Shown here: piece by piece, positions 1 through 11,600 of the stretch | How positions within the stretch are numbered: position 1 is the stretch's first letter | Layout of the letters: every line of letters starts with the position of its first letter | DNA from: Pleodorina starrii | Taxonomy: Eukaryota; Chlorophyta; Chlorophyceae; Chlamydomonadales; Volvocaceae | Length of the DNA: 64,000 nt | Direction of reading: 5' to 3' | NCBI GenBank assembly: GCA_030267565.1 | Contig: BRXU01000014.1 | Location: 1,152,001 to 1,216,000, forward strand | Translations under genes and position numbers: made by a program | The notes under the pieces: generated by a model | What the model was told of the DNA's origin: nothing | Databases searched by the model: none | The model's input: only the letters and a program-made list of their open reading frames with translations

Positions 1-82
1 ACCATATCCGGTTGAAGTTCTTCTCTGTCCCCTTCCTCCCTCCCTTCCCCCGCGCGCGTGTGGCTGCTGCGCAACGTCGCAG

Positions 83-689
83 TGGGGCTGGGCGCGCACC
101 GACCCACTGCATGACTTCATGGAGGTGGGTACCGTACATGGGCGGTTGGACAGTTAGGCGGCGGTTTGTACGACGTGGTATACATGTTCGCTGTCCTGTG
201 TGTGTACAGCACCTTTGTGTGCATAAGTAAGTACCGGTAGTTACAAGGGCCTGGTCGCTGCCACTCTCGCGCGTAAGCTCTCAACCCAATTCGCACCCAT
301 CGATGCCTTTTACCGTCAAACACCACGTAACTCCGTACTTCCGTACTTCATCACACTACATTGTACTGCAGGACCTGGCGGAGCGGCTATCTCAGCGCTG
401 CGAGAGCGACGTGGCGGTGTACGTGGAGCTGAGTCGCTTCCTGGCGGACGTCACGACCTTCTCCCGTGTCGTGTTCGTGGAGCCGCTGCTGCTGTACGAC
501 ACCACCGAGTTTGCGTCGTACTTGACCGTAAAGGCGGCGCTGATGCACGTGCCTCACGAGGTGCTGCGCCTGCCCGCCAACGTCACCTCCGGACCGCAGC
601 TGGTTGTACTGCAGGACCTGGCGCCACCCACCGCCGCCGTCGGCGCCCCCGTCGGCGCGGCGGTCCACCTGGCGGCAGACATCTCGTAA
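83..689 (+). CDS. 3' end of a GH42-like glycoside hydrolase gene (tandem copy 1, 5' part outside window)
   Basis: Two terminal exons are visible: 83-124 and 372-689 (TAA stop at 687-689), separated by a 247-bp intron. The first encodes 14 codons (WGWARTDPLHDFME) and aligns with the 14-codon exon at 14045-14086 of the complete paralogue (WKWDRKDPIDDVVQ); both have the same length, phase 0, and start right after CAG. The second contains VVFVEPLLL and corresponds to the last three exons of the paralogue, here fused without introns. The C terminus is longer than in the paralogue and ends LAADIS. Upstream exons with the catalytic residues lie outside the window, so function rests on the paralogue. 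No disruption is seen; whether the full gene is intact is unknown. Confidence 0.72.
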
Positions 690-829
690 GCTGCTGCTGC
701 CGGCGGCTCCGCCGCCAGCTGCCTGGCGGCCGATAACACGGGTCATCAACTGAGGCCGCGGCGGCGGGAGGAGACTGCAGCGACAAACGCAGCCGGAGCT
801 GCTGCAGGGCCTCCGCCGCCACCGCCACC

Positions 830-1560
830 GCCCGGCTGGCGCTGCCGCCGCCGCGGCTGGCGCTGCCGTCACCACGGCTGGCGCTGCCGCCACCGCGTCT
901 GGCGCTGCCGCCCCCGCGGCTGGCGCTGCCGCCGCCGGGGCTGGCGCTGCCGCCACCGCGGCTGGCGCTGCCGTCACCGCGGCTGGCGCTGCCGTCACCG
1001 CGGCTGGCGCTGCCGCCACCGCGTCTGGCGCTGCCGCCCCCGCGGCTGGCGCTGCCGCCCCCGCGGCTGGCGCTGCCGCCACCGCGTCTGGCGCTGCCGT
1101 CACCGCGGCTGGCGCTGCCGCCACCGCCCGGCTGGCGCTGCCGTCACCGCGGCTGGCGCTGCCGTCACCGCGGCTGGCGCTGCCGCCGCCGCGGCTGGCG
1201 CTGCTGCCATCGCGGCTGGCGCTGCCGCCGCCGGGGCTGGCGCTGCCGCCGCCGGGGCTGGCGCTGCCGCCACCGCGTCTGGCGCTGCCGCCCCCGCGGC
1301 TGGCGCTGCTGCCATCGCGGCTGGAGCTGCCGCCGCCGCGACTGGCGCTGCCGCCACCGCGGCTGGCGCTGCCGTCACCGCGGCTGGCGCTGCCGCCGCC
1401 GCGGCTGGCGCTGCTGCCATCACGGCTGGAGCTGCCGCCACCGCGACTGGCGCTGCCGCCACCGCGGCTGGCGCTGCCGCCGCCGGGGCTGGCGCTGCCG
1501 CCACTGCGGCTGGCGCTGCCGCCATTGCGGCTGACGCTGCCGTCACCGCGGCTGCCAACC
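830..1560. repeat. 21-bp GC-rich minisatellite
   Basis: About 34 degenerate tandem copies of a 21-bp unit of the type GGCTGGCGCTGCCGCCACCG-C, with CCGTCACCGC, CCGCCGCCGC and CCCCCGCGGC variants. The unit is a multiple of three, so both strands carry long open frames of Ala/Pro/Val/Thr/Gly 7-residue repeats. One 2-bp slip near 1126-1130 shifts the frame between the two halves. It begins about 140 bp after the stop codon of the preceding gene. The repeat is read directly from the sequence; a coding role is not supported. Confidence 0.85.
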
Positions 1561-2832
1561 TGGCGGCCGACGGCTCATAAGTGGGAGCGTCCTGGGCTGC
1601 TGCGGTTCTGGCAGTTCCGCCGCCGCCGCCGCCGGTGGCAGCCTGGCGTCTGGGCGTGGTTGCGGCTGGTGCTGCGAAGTGGGGCGCAGGGAGGAGGCAG
1701 CCGGCCGGCCTTCGCTCCGTGTGCCCGATGGAACGGCGGTGCCTACCTGCCTGCCTGTGGCCTGAAGCAAAAGTGAACAGCGAGCGGTGTGTTTGTAGGC
1801 GCAACGTAATCCGTAGCAGCGCCCACCAATAAGGAAATGAAGGTTTCTCCAAGAATGCGGCATCCATGAACCTGCGTTCGTAAAGTAGTAATAATCTTTT
1901 TGCCGTGCATGCATACAAAAAAGTCGCCATGTGCGCCGCGTCGTGCCGCGCTGCGCTGCGCTGCGTGCATTTTCAAGCGCTCGCGATGGACCTCTTCCTT
2001 GTCTCAACATCTCGGCATCTGGAAATGTTGGCCGCTGGCGCCAGGGAGCGACAGCAACGCCAACATTCCTCCTATTCATCCTGTTCGTTGTTCGGTGCCC
2101 TGTCGTCGAATACCTTTGTCACACGCCATATGCATTTCGTGGCGCGGGAAAAGGGTTTTGTCTGGCGTTGCGACCGACAAAACCCGGCTGTCGGCGGGTT
2201 GCGGTTGACGTTGGCGGTTGATTTTTCGCCGGCTCGTTACCGTCGCAACTTTCAGCCCCAGAAACTGCGGGTCGATCGCATGTGCGCATTCATCTTTACG
2301 CCAGCCGGAAGGTGCGTTCGTCTCGCCTCGTCTCATCTCGCTTTTCTCCAATAGCCCGGAGCCCTGGTTCCCAAGCCGTCGCCCCTCCTCCTCCTCTTCC
2401 TCCTTTTCCTCCTCCTCCTCGCCCCTTTCTCACCGCGAGGGCGGTTGCGCCCGCCCGCCGAGCCATGGGTCAAATCGTCTCGGATGTTGGGACTTGGGAG
2501 GAGACGCCGCGGCGAGTGGGTGCGGCGGCGGGCGGCGGGCGGCCCTGCGAAGCTAGCGCTTGTCGCTGTTGATTGAAGTCTTCCCCTGGTGGGAAAGGGC
2601 CGGAAGGTTGCATTCCTCGGACACTGGTTTGAGCTGACTACCGGTAGGAGCCCAGCATCGCAATATTGTATCGTCGCTTCGGCGGCCCTGGAGCAGACTC
2701 CGGGCTGTGAGCCAGGAGTCTCGCGCGCGTCTTGCCTGCACACGCTGTTGGCAGGTCGAACGGGGACGTGGTCTGGCGTCGTGCCGCCGTCGCGAGGTTC
2801 GGTGCGGGGTCGCTGGCAGACGGAAGAATGCT

Positions 2833-2865
2833 GGGTGGGTGGGTGGGTGGGTGGGTGGGTGGGTG
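2833..2865 (+). repeat. (GGGT)n microsatellite
   Basis: About eight tandem GGGT units on the + strand. Runs of three Gs at four-base spacing are the classic G-quadruplex pattern; formation in vivo is inference. Confidence 0.8.
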
Positions 2866-3965
2866 CTCGATCGACCTTCTCGTGGATTCGTAGGCGTGTG
2901 CACACCTGGCTCGCATGGCACGCGCTCACGCGCACACACATACACAGACGCACGCGCAGAGGCACAGATGCACTTCATCACATCATCACAAGGGCTATGT
3001 CGCGCTCGGGGTCAAACGCGGGTCGGCGCGGGGCCGGCGCGGGTCGGCCTTCGACGCGGCATGGCCATGCACATGCTGCATTTCTCTCGACACGACATGT
3101 GCAGTCGCGCTGGATGCCCTGCATGATGGCAGTTGGTGGCTGGTGGGTTGATCGCGCGCGCGCCCTAAGAAATACGGACCCACGGGTCGGTTGGTTTTGG
3201 AGACGGGGTCGCGCCGGCACGCGCCACCGCCAGGCGCGTGCACGTTGTCTTGCCACTCGTTGTCTTATGGGCGCAAAACCCGCAACGGTGTTGGTTGGTA
3301 TCTGTGTGCTTTTATCTCGTCTCGTCTTTGTGATTTAAATTCCTTATGCCCTGTTCCTAAACTGCGAAGAGGCCCGAGAGTCCGCGGCTTGCTAGTGCCG
3401 CTGGCTATGGCAAGCGTTACGGATCTGCATTCGTTGTTTGTTACGCGCGGAGATTGCGTACTCTGTGTCCAGTTGCAGCCAAGTACTACTGCCGGGGCCA
3501 AGTGCCTTGCGGCCAAGTCTCCCAGGTGTGGTGTCTGTCTGGCACCCCCGGCAGAAAATTAGCCGAAGGGGAGTCCGTGGGAGGCGAGGCTCGTTCTTCT
3601 TACCAGGCCCAGGAGGGAGATGGAGCCCATTTCCCGCCACGTCGTTCTGGGTCCCGCGGGCGGGCGGTGGTGTCGTCCAACGTTTTGTACGGCGGGGCCG
3701 TACACACACGGCACACGATCCCCCCCGGCGGCGACAGTTCGTTAACCGGTTGGTGAATTCAGCTGTACGGGTCTCGGTCAGTTAGTTAGCCAGTTGGTCG
3801 CGTGCGCCTCCCTGTTCTGTTTGTTTGTTTGTTGTTTTGTTGCTTTGCTGGTTGTCAAGTGGAATCCCGGGGCTGGCAGGGAGGTGTCCGGGTAGATGGT
3901 GTTGTGGTTATGGTTAGGGCCGCAGACAGCAGTTCGTGGATCAGCCCTGTCGGGGGAGGGGCGGG

Positions 3966-4004
3966 GGGTTTAGGGTTTTAGGGTTTTAGCGTTTTAGGTT
4001 TTTT
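3966..4004 (+). repeat. Interstitial telomere-like repeat (TTTTAGGG)n
   Basis: A G-rich tract followed by TTTAGGG, TTTTAGGG, a one-base variant TTTTAGCG, and TTTTAGG. TTTTAGGG is the known telomere unit of Chlamydomonas. Only about four imperfect units are present and unrelated sequence lies on both sides, so it is interstitial rather than a chromosome end. Confidence 0.75.
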
Positions 4005-4571
4005 TATGCGGGCGCCCCTCGCCGCCCAATCTTTACACACCCTGCGTTCAGGGTCGGGCCGTGGGGTTGCCGGCGCCGCCGCGGTGTCCGTCGCGGTCCC
4101 GAGTATGCAGCAGAGTGGGTATATAACTCATTACGTATATCTATGGCGTGCTTAATACCGTAGAATGTTGCGTGCTGATGAGCGGTCGGGCGGCATGCAT
4201 GGGACGACTGCTTAATATTAAAGCCAGTGTGCAGTGTTTTGCCGTAGGCAGTTTCTGTACGAAACATTGCCGTGTACCGTGGGCAGTTCGCGGGATGGCC
4301 GGGGGCGGTCGCCAACTTCCCCTCCTCCCGCCCTCCCGCCTGTGTGCGTGCCGCACGTGAGTGTTGCGTACTTGCGTACTTGCGTTGGGGTATCCGAGTG
4401 AAGCGAGCGGAACTCGTCCTTGAAAACACACTTTACTGTACTGATGGTAGCAGGTTTGCTTTTACTTGGGACTTCGAGGTGAAAGGGCCCGCTTTCCATA
4501 ATCCTTTCCTTCCTTTCTTTTCTCAGTGCGCGTTGCAATGTGTGTGAGCGGGTGGGGGCGCGTGGGTGGGG

Positions 4572-4604
4572 GCTTTAGGGTTTTAGGGTTTTAGGGTTTA
4601 AGGG
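4572..4604 (+). repeat. Second interstitial telomere-like repeat
   Basis: Tract of TTTAGGG, TTTTAGGG, TTTTAGGG, TTTAAGGG, in the same orientation as the tract about 600 bp upstream and flanked on both sides by a GGGGGCGCGTGGGTG-type motif. Confidence 0.75.
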
Positions 4605-5711
4605 TGGGGGCGCGTGGGTGGGGGCGCGTGCCCCTCCCGTACGACTCCATACGAGCCGGGGGCCCAAGGTGACTAAAACGCCTGTAAGCACGGTGGTCAC
4701 GGCACATGTACAGCAGGGTACGGCGGGGACGGGTTGGTGTTGGCTGGGCCGCCCGCATGCGTCTGTGGCGGCGGGAGTGTCCTAGGACTCTGCGAGGAGA
4801 GGCTTGGCTTGGGAAGATGCTGGTAGGTTAGATAACGGTGGCAGTGGCGTTGTCAAGGGCGGATTTTTTTTCCTGAGTACGTAAACATGGGTGAGATCGC
4901 GCCTGTGAGGAGCTCCGGGGATACGGCGCGACGGGGCTCGTGAAGGAAACCCTTCTGAGGAGCCAGTCCTCTGTGTGGTGGTGGTGGTGGTGGTGGTGCA
5001 GTTGGCTCCAGGCGCTGGAGCTCCGGTCCGTGCCGCTGTCGTACGGTAGTGGGCTCCCAACCCGCAAAAGGGTTTCGGAGCCAGGCGCGGGTCTCCGAAT
5101 GCGCCGAGCTCCCGGGCGCGGACGCAGACGCGTACTGCGGTCGTTATTACCGGTACCGGTATTTGCCCATTGGTCCACTGCGTGGCCCGCTGGCGCGACT
5201 TCGGCTTTGGAAGGCCCGCTGTAAAACAACGAACATCGGTACTACCTGACACTACTGAGTTGCGGCTTCTGTGGCCTCTTATTCAGCAGAGGCTGGACGT
5301 GCGTCAGAAGCCGCCCTCAGGCGCGTCAGGCTAGATGGCTCGGAGGCTTTCCCGCCAGGAGATGCTAGTTCCCTACTGACCCAGGAATTGACTGTCATAG
5401 TTCGCTGACACCGGACGCAGAGGCGATTAGTCCGGGAGTTTAACAGGGATGCGACCGCATGCCGAGTTCGCGCTGTTCGGGGGCTCACGGCCTACGCGGC
5501 CTGCCGGCCACTGAACGGGCGCCGTGGTCGTTACCGTGACTGATCTATGGCCGGTTCTGGTCGCACGTAATTTATAAATCGTCTGGCCGCTGCTGCAATA
5601 GATGCGATGCATACACCTGTCCGAACTGGTGTCGGAACTTCACGTCGCCGCCTTCGGAGTCCTTCGGCTGCTCTGGGTTGAAGCCTGTTGAAGCAATGCC
5701 TGAAATGCTGG

Positions 5712-6912
5712 ATTTACATGACACGTTACAGGAAACGTGGTCAGTTCGCATGGGGTAACGGGTCCGTTACACGTTACGTGGCCAAAAAGTCTAACGTGGC
5801 CCCAGGGGGGGCTGTAATTGACCAAACGTTGACCCCTCGCCCCGTTACAGCCAGTATAACCTCATTTTAGCATAGTTTTGATTTCCTTCAAGACCAATCG
5901 TTCAGTTATGTCATACACTTGGTATTGTCGGCGATCTCCATCGCGTTCCCACTGCGAACTTCTCGCCAAACATACTACATGACGAAGGGCAACTCCGCAC
6001 AAGCGCAGCGGCAGCAGCGCACTGCTCCTATGCACTATGCTCAAGCCAGGCATGTGTCCAGAATCAAGGCTCCCACGTGTCATGCTGAGTATCGCGTTCG
6101 GGGAAGCATTCGCTGGGGCCTTGGCCTGGCGGCCATCACTCAACACTATCACCGAATTGACTTTCAAATCTGCAACATAGCGCGCGAGCTCGAAGAGTGC
6201 TATATCACGCACGGCCTTGATGTCCTCTGCTTGTTTAATGCAATCCCGTGCTACGCGTAATTGCTCAGAGAATTGCGTGGTCATGTCCATTTATGAATAG
6301 CTGCCTAAGTGACCAAAGCTGCTGGGGCACATATAACGAACCGATACAAGGCCAGGCAGTTATGTGAATATCTTTTATGAGAAGTGCGCGGGAACAGCAC
6401 GGTCGGCACTCCCGAATGAGTTTCGTTGCCGGCTAGTTCTGCATAAAATAAACATGGATCTTGACAAGGCGCTGCTGCTTCTCGACAAGACAAAGTGGTC
6501 GGTCAGGCCGAGCTTTCGAGAGCCATGCCGACGCCGCGCAGGGCCGGCCGCGGTCGCAGCCGCTCGCCGGCGCCGCACAACTTTAGTACAATCAATATGC
6601 AAACAATGAGCGCGATGAGACCGCCATCGAGGGCTTGGCGTACTCTGAGAACGAGCTCTCGCGCGACGAGGCCGACCTCGGCGCGTCGGGTTCCATTATG
6701 GGCAACGACGCTCGCAGGCTTCGTCCTAAGGGTTTAACATCGTGCTGGAGTGATATGACATGGGCGCTTTGACGTTACCGCCCCAAAACATAGTGTGTAC
6801 GGACCTCGCGCCGACAGAGATAACGTCCCCAAAACAGCCAATGTAAATTGGGATCCGTTTGGGCCTGCCACTTTACATGTAAACGTGAGGTAACGTAACG
6901 TGTCATGTAAAT
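5712..6912. mobile_element. Possible DNA-transposon remnant with 18-bp terminal inverted repeats
   Basis: ATTTACATGACACGTTAC at 5712-5729 is matched perfectly in inverted orientation at 6895-6912. The enclosed 1.2 kb is richer in A+T than the genes. It holds a 142-codon minus-strand frame (5862-6290) and, on the + strand near 6605-6770, a stop-free acidic stretch (reads NNERDETAIEGLAYSENELS), neither of which I can assign to a family. No clear target-site duplication is visible. A non-autonomous element or a decayed insertion are both possible; chance pairing of an 18-mer is unlikely but not excluded. Confidence 0.45.
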
Positions 6913-8688
6913 TGGCTATAAGGAGGACAATGGTGAAGTCTGCACATTACTTAATAAGTAAATAACAAAGGTGGACGCCGAGAAGTCCATTTACAGGCAT
7001 TGTCCCAAACTGTCCTTTGGATCGATGCTTCTGAAAACATCAACATGGCAAGAACGGAAGAGACCCAGGTATTATGCACATAACACATGACGAGCTCTGT
7101 AATTGAAACACTGCGAGCGAACGATACGACAACTGCGCGCCATTCGCGCCAGTTTAGCGGCAAGATCGTACGAACGTCACAACTGGTCACAAGCAGTTGG
7201 CCTGGAGTTTTACACCTTGATACCTTTGTATTATAACATACTGAACTCTGTTGTTCATGCTTTGTATTCCTCCGACGTACGTCGGTATCTTGTCATCTGG
7301 TGCGACACATCCTGACACATCCGAAAAACGGTAACGGTAAGTTCTATCTGAGCGTAGACCAAGCACCATTTGCCTCACCTCCAGCAAGTCGTCCACATGA
7401 CTTCAACATTCCTGCATGCATCATAATACACGCCGCAGTACGGTCACTATATTAGCGCAGCCGACCAGTCCGACCCACATCTAGGGTACATTTCCGTATC
7501 GCACAATTATGGCCGGTTCAATAAACCGAGATGTAAATTGAGGTCACTGCCGTCGTCGCTTTGCGGATGGCTTTTTCAATTGTGCAACTCAAGACAGATC
7601 AATCGTCAGTAACGCGGAATCACCAGATCGCTCACGGTTTCTCCTTCATTGTCAGACCATTGTGGCGTATGTAGAGATTATACGTCTATTCAACTGCTAC
7701 ACTGCTAACGCTTATTGTCTATTTGACGCCGGAGCTTCAGGTGGGTGTGCTCTTGAACTCCCCAGCCCACAGCGGTAGTCTGCGCCTGTCTGCGTACGCG
7801 CAACCGTCACAGGTTGCCATTGCATACAGCCGTAGCGAGGATCCATAAGCCAGCACCAGGTATCCCGGGACACCACACTTCCGGGAATCCGATCCCCGTG
7901 GGAACCCTCAGGTGCCCCTAACACCTGCGCTTGCATCCATGCGCGCCTCTCTGAGCGGACCGCGCCGTGCTCATGTGCGCCTGCTGAGGCTCCATTTAGC
8001 TGTCACGCGACTGCAGTACGGCCGAATAGCGCTGCCGTTTGCCTAGCGGTTTCCTACAGTTTCCTTGGCATTGACCGGCTGCAACGCTGCGAAATGCCGA
8101 GTGAAGCAGTGTGATTGTTGGGTGCCGAGGTGCAGCACGCAGGCTGCCGAACTTAGGGTGCGGTGCACCATATGACATCATGGTGGCGTGGCGTGTTCAG
8201 GCGTGTTCCCTTGCAACCGCACAGAGTCATGGCTAAAGGCGCGTATGAATGCTTGACGTTATCCTGCGTTATCGTCTGGCTTCTGGTGCGACGATTACGA
8301 CACCCCGAACTCCGTGCTACTCTCGGATCGTGTTTGCTACACACGCGAGCCCAGTAACGAACTCTGCTGGGAGCCGAGTAACGACTTCTGCTGGCCACAT
8401 AGACTGCGAAGATTGCCTGCGACCCACATCCGTCTCTGCTCATGCGACCAACCCACTACCTTAGCCGGACGGCGGCTTCACAAAAGACCACCCCTGTTTA
8501 TAGAAACTGTCGTCCTGAATGCTCGTCCCATTTAAGCCGTTTGGCGTACAGTCGGTCGCGGGAATTCATGCCATCATGCGCATGCACGCTTCGTCTGCCA
8601 ACTCGTTTACGCACCCATCCTATGTCCATATTGGTAACAGGTCACTATATTTGGACGTCACGCTCTTTTCTCAACATTACTACCAAGA
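6913..8688. other. AT-richer spacer upstream of the GH42-like gene
   Basis: No gene recognised. Open frames are short and show no domain. The last few hundred bases should contain the promoter and 5' UTR of the gene starting at 8689, but I see no clear TATA box or other recognisable control motif. Confidence 0.5.
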
Positions 8689-11600
8689 ATGCCACCTCCC
8701 GCGTTGCGGAGGCGCGGCTCGGCAGGCAGCTTCACCAATAGCAGCGGCTGCTCCAAAGCATCCATTTTAATTCTGTGCATCTTCGGTGCAGCCGTGCTCC
8801 TGTGGCTTGCGAACCAATATGGCTCCCCGCTTTCTCCACTCCGCGCGAGACGCCAGCTTTCCGGATTATCCCGATGGCCGCGGCATCTCTTGCGAAATTA
8901 TGGTCGCCAGTCTCAACTCCATACGGAGTCTGAACGTTTCGCTACCTTGTTCCACTCCGAACTAGCGCAGCATTTCGACTTCACGAAAGGCCCAGCCGTG
9001 GCACCGGGCCTTATCGACACTCTTAAGAGCTTAGAAGCCACCGGAATCACAACAGTGATCTTTTCGAGCCCATGGGACTGGTTCCAACCCGAGGAGCGAA
9101 CCAGCCGGCTCGCCCATCTCGACGCCCTGGCCAACGCCACCTGCCAAAGCACCATGCTAAAGGTCGGTCGTTGATGGAGCTGCAGGAACAGGCGGGTTGA
9201 CCCCCGGCTCGTGGGGTTCGGTTGCGTGGGCCGGCAGCAGGGTTGGGGGCCAGCTGGGTAGACGGACTGGCCACGTCTCCACGGGCAGCCTTTTCGCCGC
9301 GAGGCGAGGCGCAGAGCGATGTTGGGCGGCCGGGTTGTGCGTTTCAGCCCCCACCCCACAGCCAGCAGCGGCGCCCTGAACGAGCAGATCGCGGTGGTCA
9401 TGCGGTGGATCCGAAAGACGTGTAGCGCATACGACTCATGGAACCAGTCCACATCGCGCTAGGCATACATACACACATCCCGGTGCAGCCGTTGATGCCC
9501 CCAAAGAGATGCCGTACCTCCCCCAAACACGTGTTTGACTAGCTTGTAGAACCTACAACGATCGCATCCTGCTTCCGCTCTGTTCGCCTCTGTTCCGTAA
9601 GCGGCGCTGACCACCGCCACATGGCCACACAACCCCCTCAACAGTCAACAGGACCGGTACGACAGGACCGCTGTACCGCTGTACCCTCGCCCCCGCACCC
9701 CACCACACCCCACCCCAATCCAATCGCCGCATCCCGATTACTCCCGCACCCCACCCCAACCCAACCCAGGTCGCATTCATCTTGGATCTGGTTCGCGCGC
9801 CCGATTGGGTCTTCAATAAGTGGCCGGAGGCCCGGGCTATGGACAGGTGGGGGCTGAGGAGGCGCCCGGTTGTCTCGCCCCTGCCCCCGGCCCCGGTCCC
9901 GCCCCCCCGCCCTCCCGGGGGGAGCTGGGAGCTGGGCGCTGGGTTGAGAGTGGAGGGGGAGAGACCAGGGCAGGCCATCAGGGCGGGGGGTGGGGCAGGG
10001 ACGCAGCTGTTTGCTGCAACTACCGTAGGGGATGCCACGAGGGGCAGCCACCCCGCCCGGCCCGGCGCTGGCTGGTGGGCTGCAGCTGCATGCATGCATG
10101 CATGGTTGCATGCATGCAGACGTGCATCTTGCCGGCCCGCCTCCGCTGTCGACACGCGCTCACAGGAAAGCATCAGGTGGCACTTGCCGTACACACGGAT
10201 GCGTATGACATACGGTACCTGCAGCAACATGGCTTGCCGTATTCAGCTTCCCCACATGCCGCGAGCCACGCGGCCGTTGTAAAAACGACGCGGCTGTCTG
10301 CCGCGCCGATAGCCTTTGCACGGGTGGCTGCAACACGGGTGGCTGCAACACGAGTGGCTACATGACCGGGGTTGGGGCTCTGAGGAGGTTGATGCTCTGG
10401 GGAATTTGGGGCGGTCCCCCCTCCTGCATACCCTCACTGCTGCCCAAACCACTCTCCCCCCCTCCCCCCCCACACACCCACACACCCACACACACACGCA
10501 TAGACCACATGTGCCAAGGACCCATCAAAGGACCCATCAACCCCCTTTCAGAGCCCCGCTCCGCCCTTTTCGGCCCCCCGCTGATGCCCTCGGGGTCCAC
10601 GTGCTCGCCCCTGCATGCTGCATCCGCACGTCGTACACGCAGCCACGAAAGGTCGTACAAGCTGCTGTCGTGGTTTCACTCGGAGGCAAATCAGTTGGCG
10701 GTTGGCACTCTGAAGGATGTGGTGACGCATCTGGTCAACGCCCACCCCGGCTGCATCACCGCCGTACAGCCGGTGTACAACAATGAGTACGAGGTACGGC
10801 GCGCGCGCACGACAGCAGGCCGCGCACCGAGATGCCTGACCGACGGCTGTCGATGACGTGTTTGGGCGGGTTCGTGCGCTGTGTGCATTTTGACGTGACA
10901 CATGACATGACATGGCGGTGCCTGCATGCATCCACCAGTTCTGCACCTGGGGGGTTCATTGGGGCGCCACCGCACCTCTCTCCCTCCCTCCTCCCTCCCT
11001 CCCCTCTCGACCCGCTTCTCGCATCACTTGGGGAGATCGCGGGTCTCACCGGTGCCTGCACCGGCACACCCCCGCAGATGTGCCACTCCCCGTGTTCGCA
11101 TCGCCTCCCCGTGTTCCCAGACCGCACCCCGACGTGCGCACCCCGATCCCCTCCGGGGCCCTCCCTGCCAGGCGAGATATACGCAAGAGAACGACTGCTA
11201 CCAAGACTACTCCAAACCCGCGGTAAGAAGGGGGAGGGGGTTTAAAAAGGAGATGCCGCAGCGGAGGGACGGAGACGGCGTTGGCGAACGGATCCGGAAC
11301 CCGGGGACAACACTTTACCGAACATACCTGGGGGGCCGGGTAGAAGACGTAAACATTCAACACACCTCTTTGAACACACCTCTTTGAACACACCTCTTTG
11401 AACACATCCAGAACCAACCCCGACAGCGTTCGTCCCGGGCGCACACACCGCACACACGGGCCCTGACGCTGGCCAGGGGCTGCTAAGTGCTAACCCAGCC
11501 CCGACGGAAGGACCGCCTAAGCCCTCTCCCCCTCTGTCTGTCTGTCTGTGTCTGTGCCCCTGCCGCCCTCAGATCTCCGAGTACCAGCGGTGGCTGTCTG

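Larger units (their letters stand above)
690..5711. other. Gene-poor spacer with simple repeats
   Basis: Apart from the 21-bp minisatellite and the telomere-like tracts listed separately, this stretch holds a CCT-rich run (about 2383-2430), a GGGT run (2833-2865), and a TGG run (about 4974-4998). Open frames here have no recognisable domain and lack the splice/phase consistency seen in the real genes of the window. It probably includes the 3' UTR of the upstream gene, but I find no convincing TGTAA polyadenylation signal close to the stop codon. Confidence 0.6.

Noticed and set aside
387..1930. Minus-strand Ala/Pro-rich frames across the minisatellite
   Set aside because: Pure translation of the 21-bp repeat, antisense to a real exon at one end; no domain, no start context.
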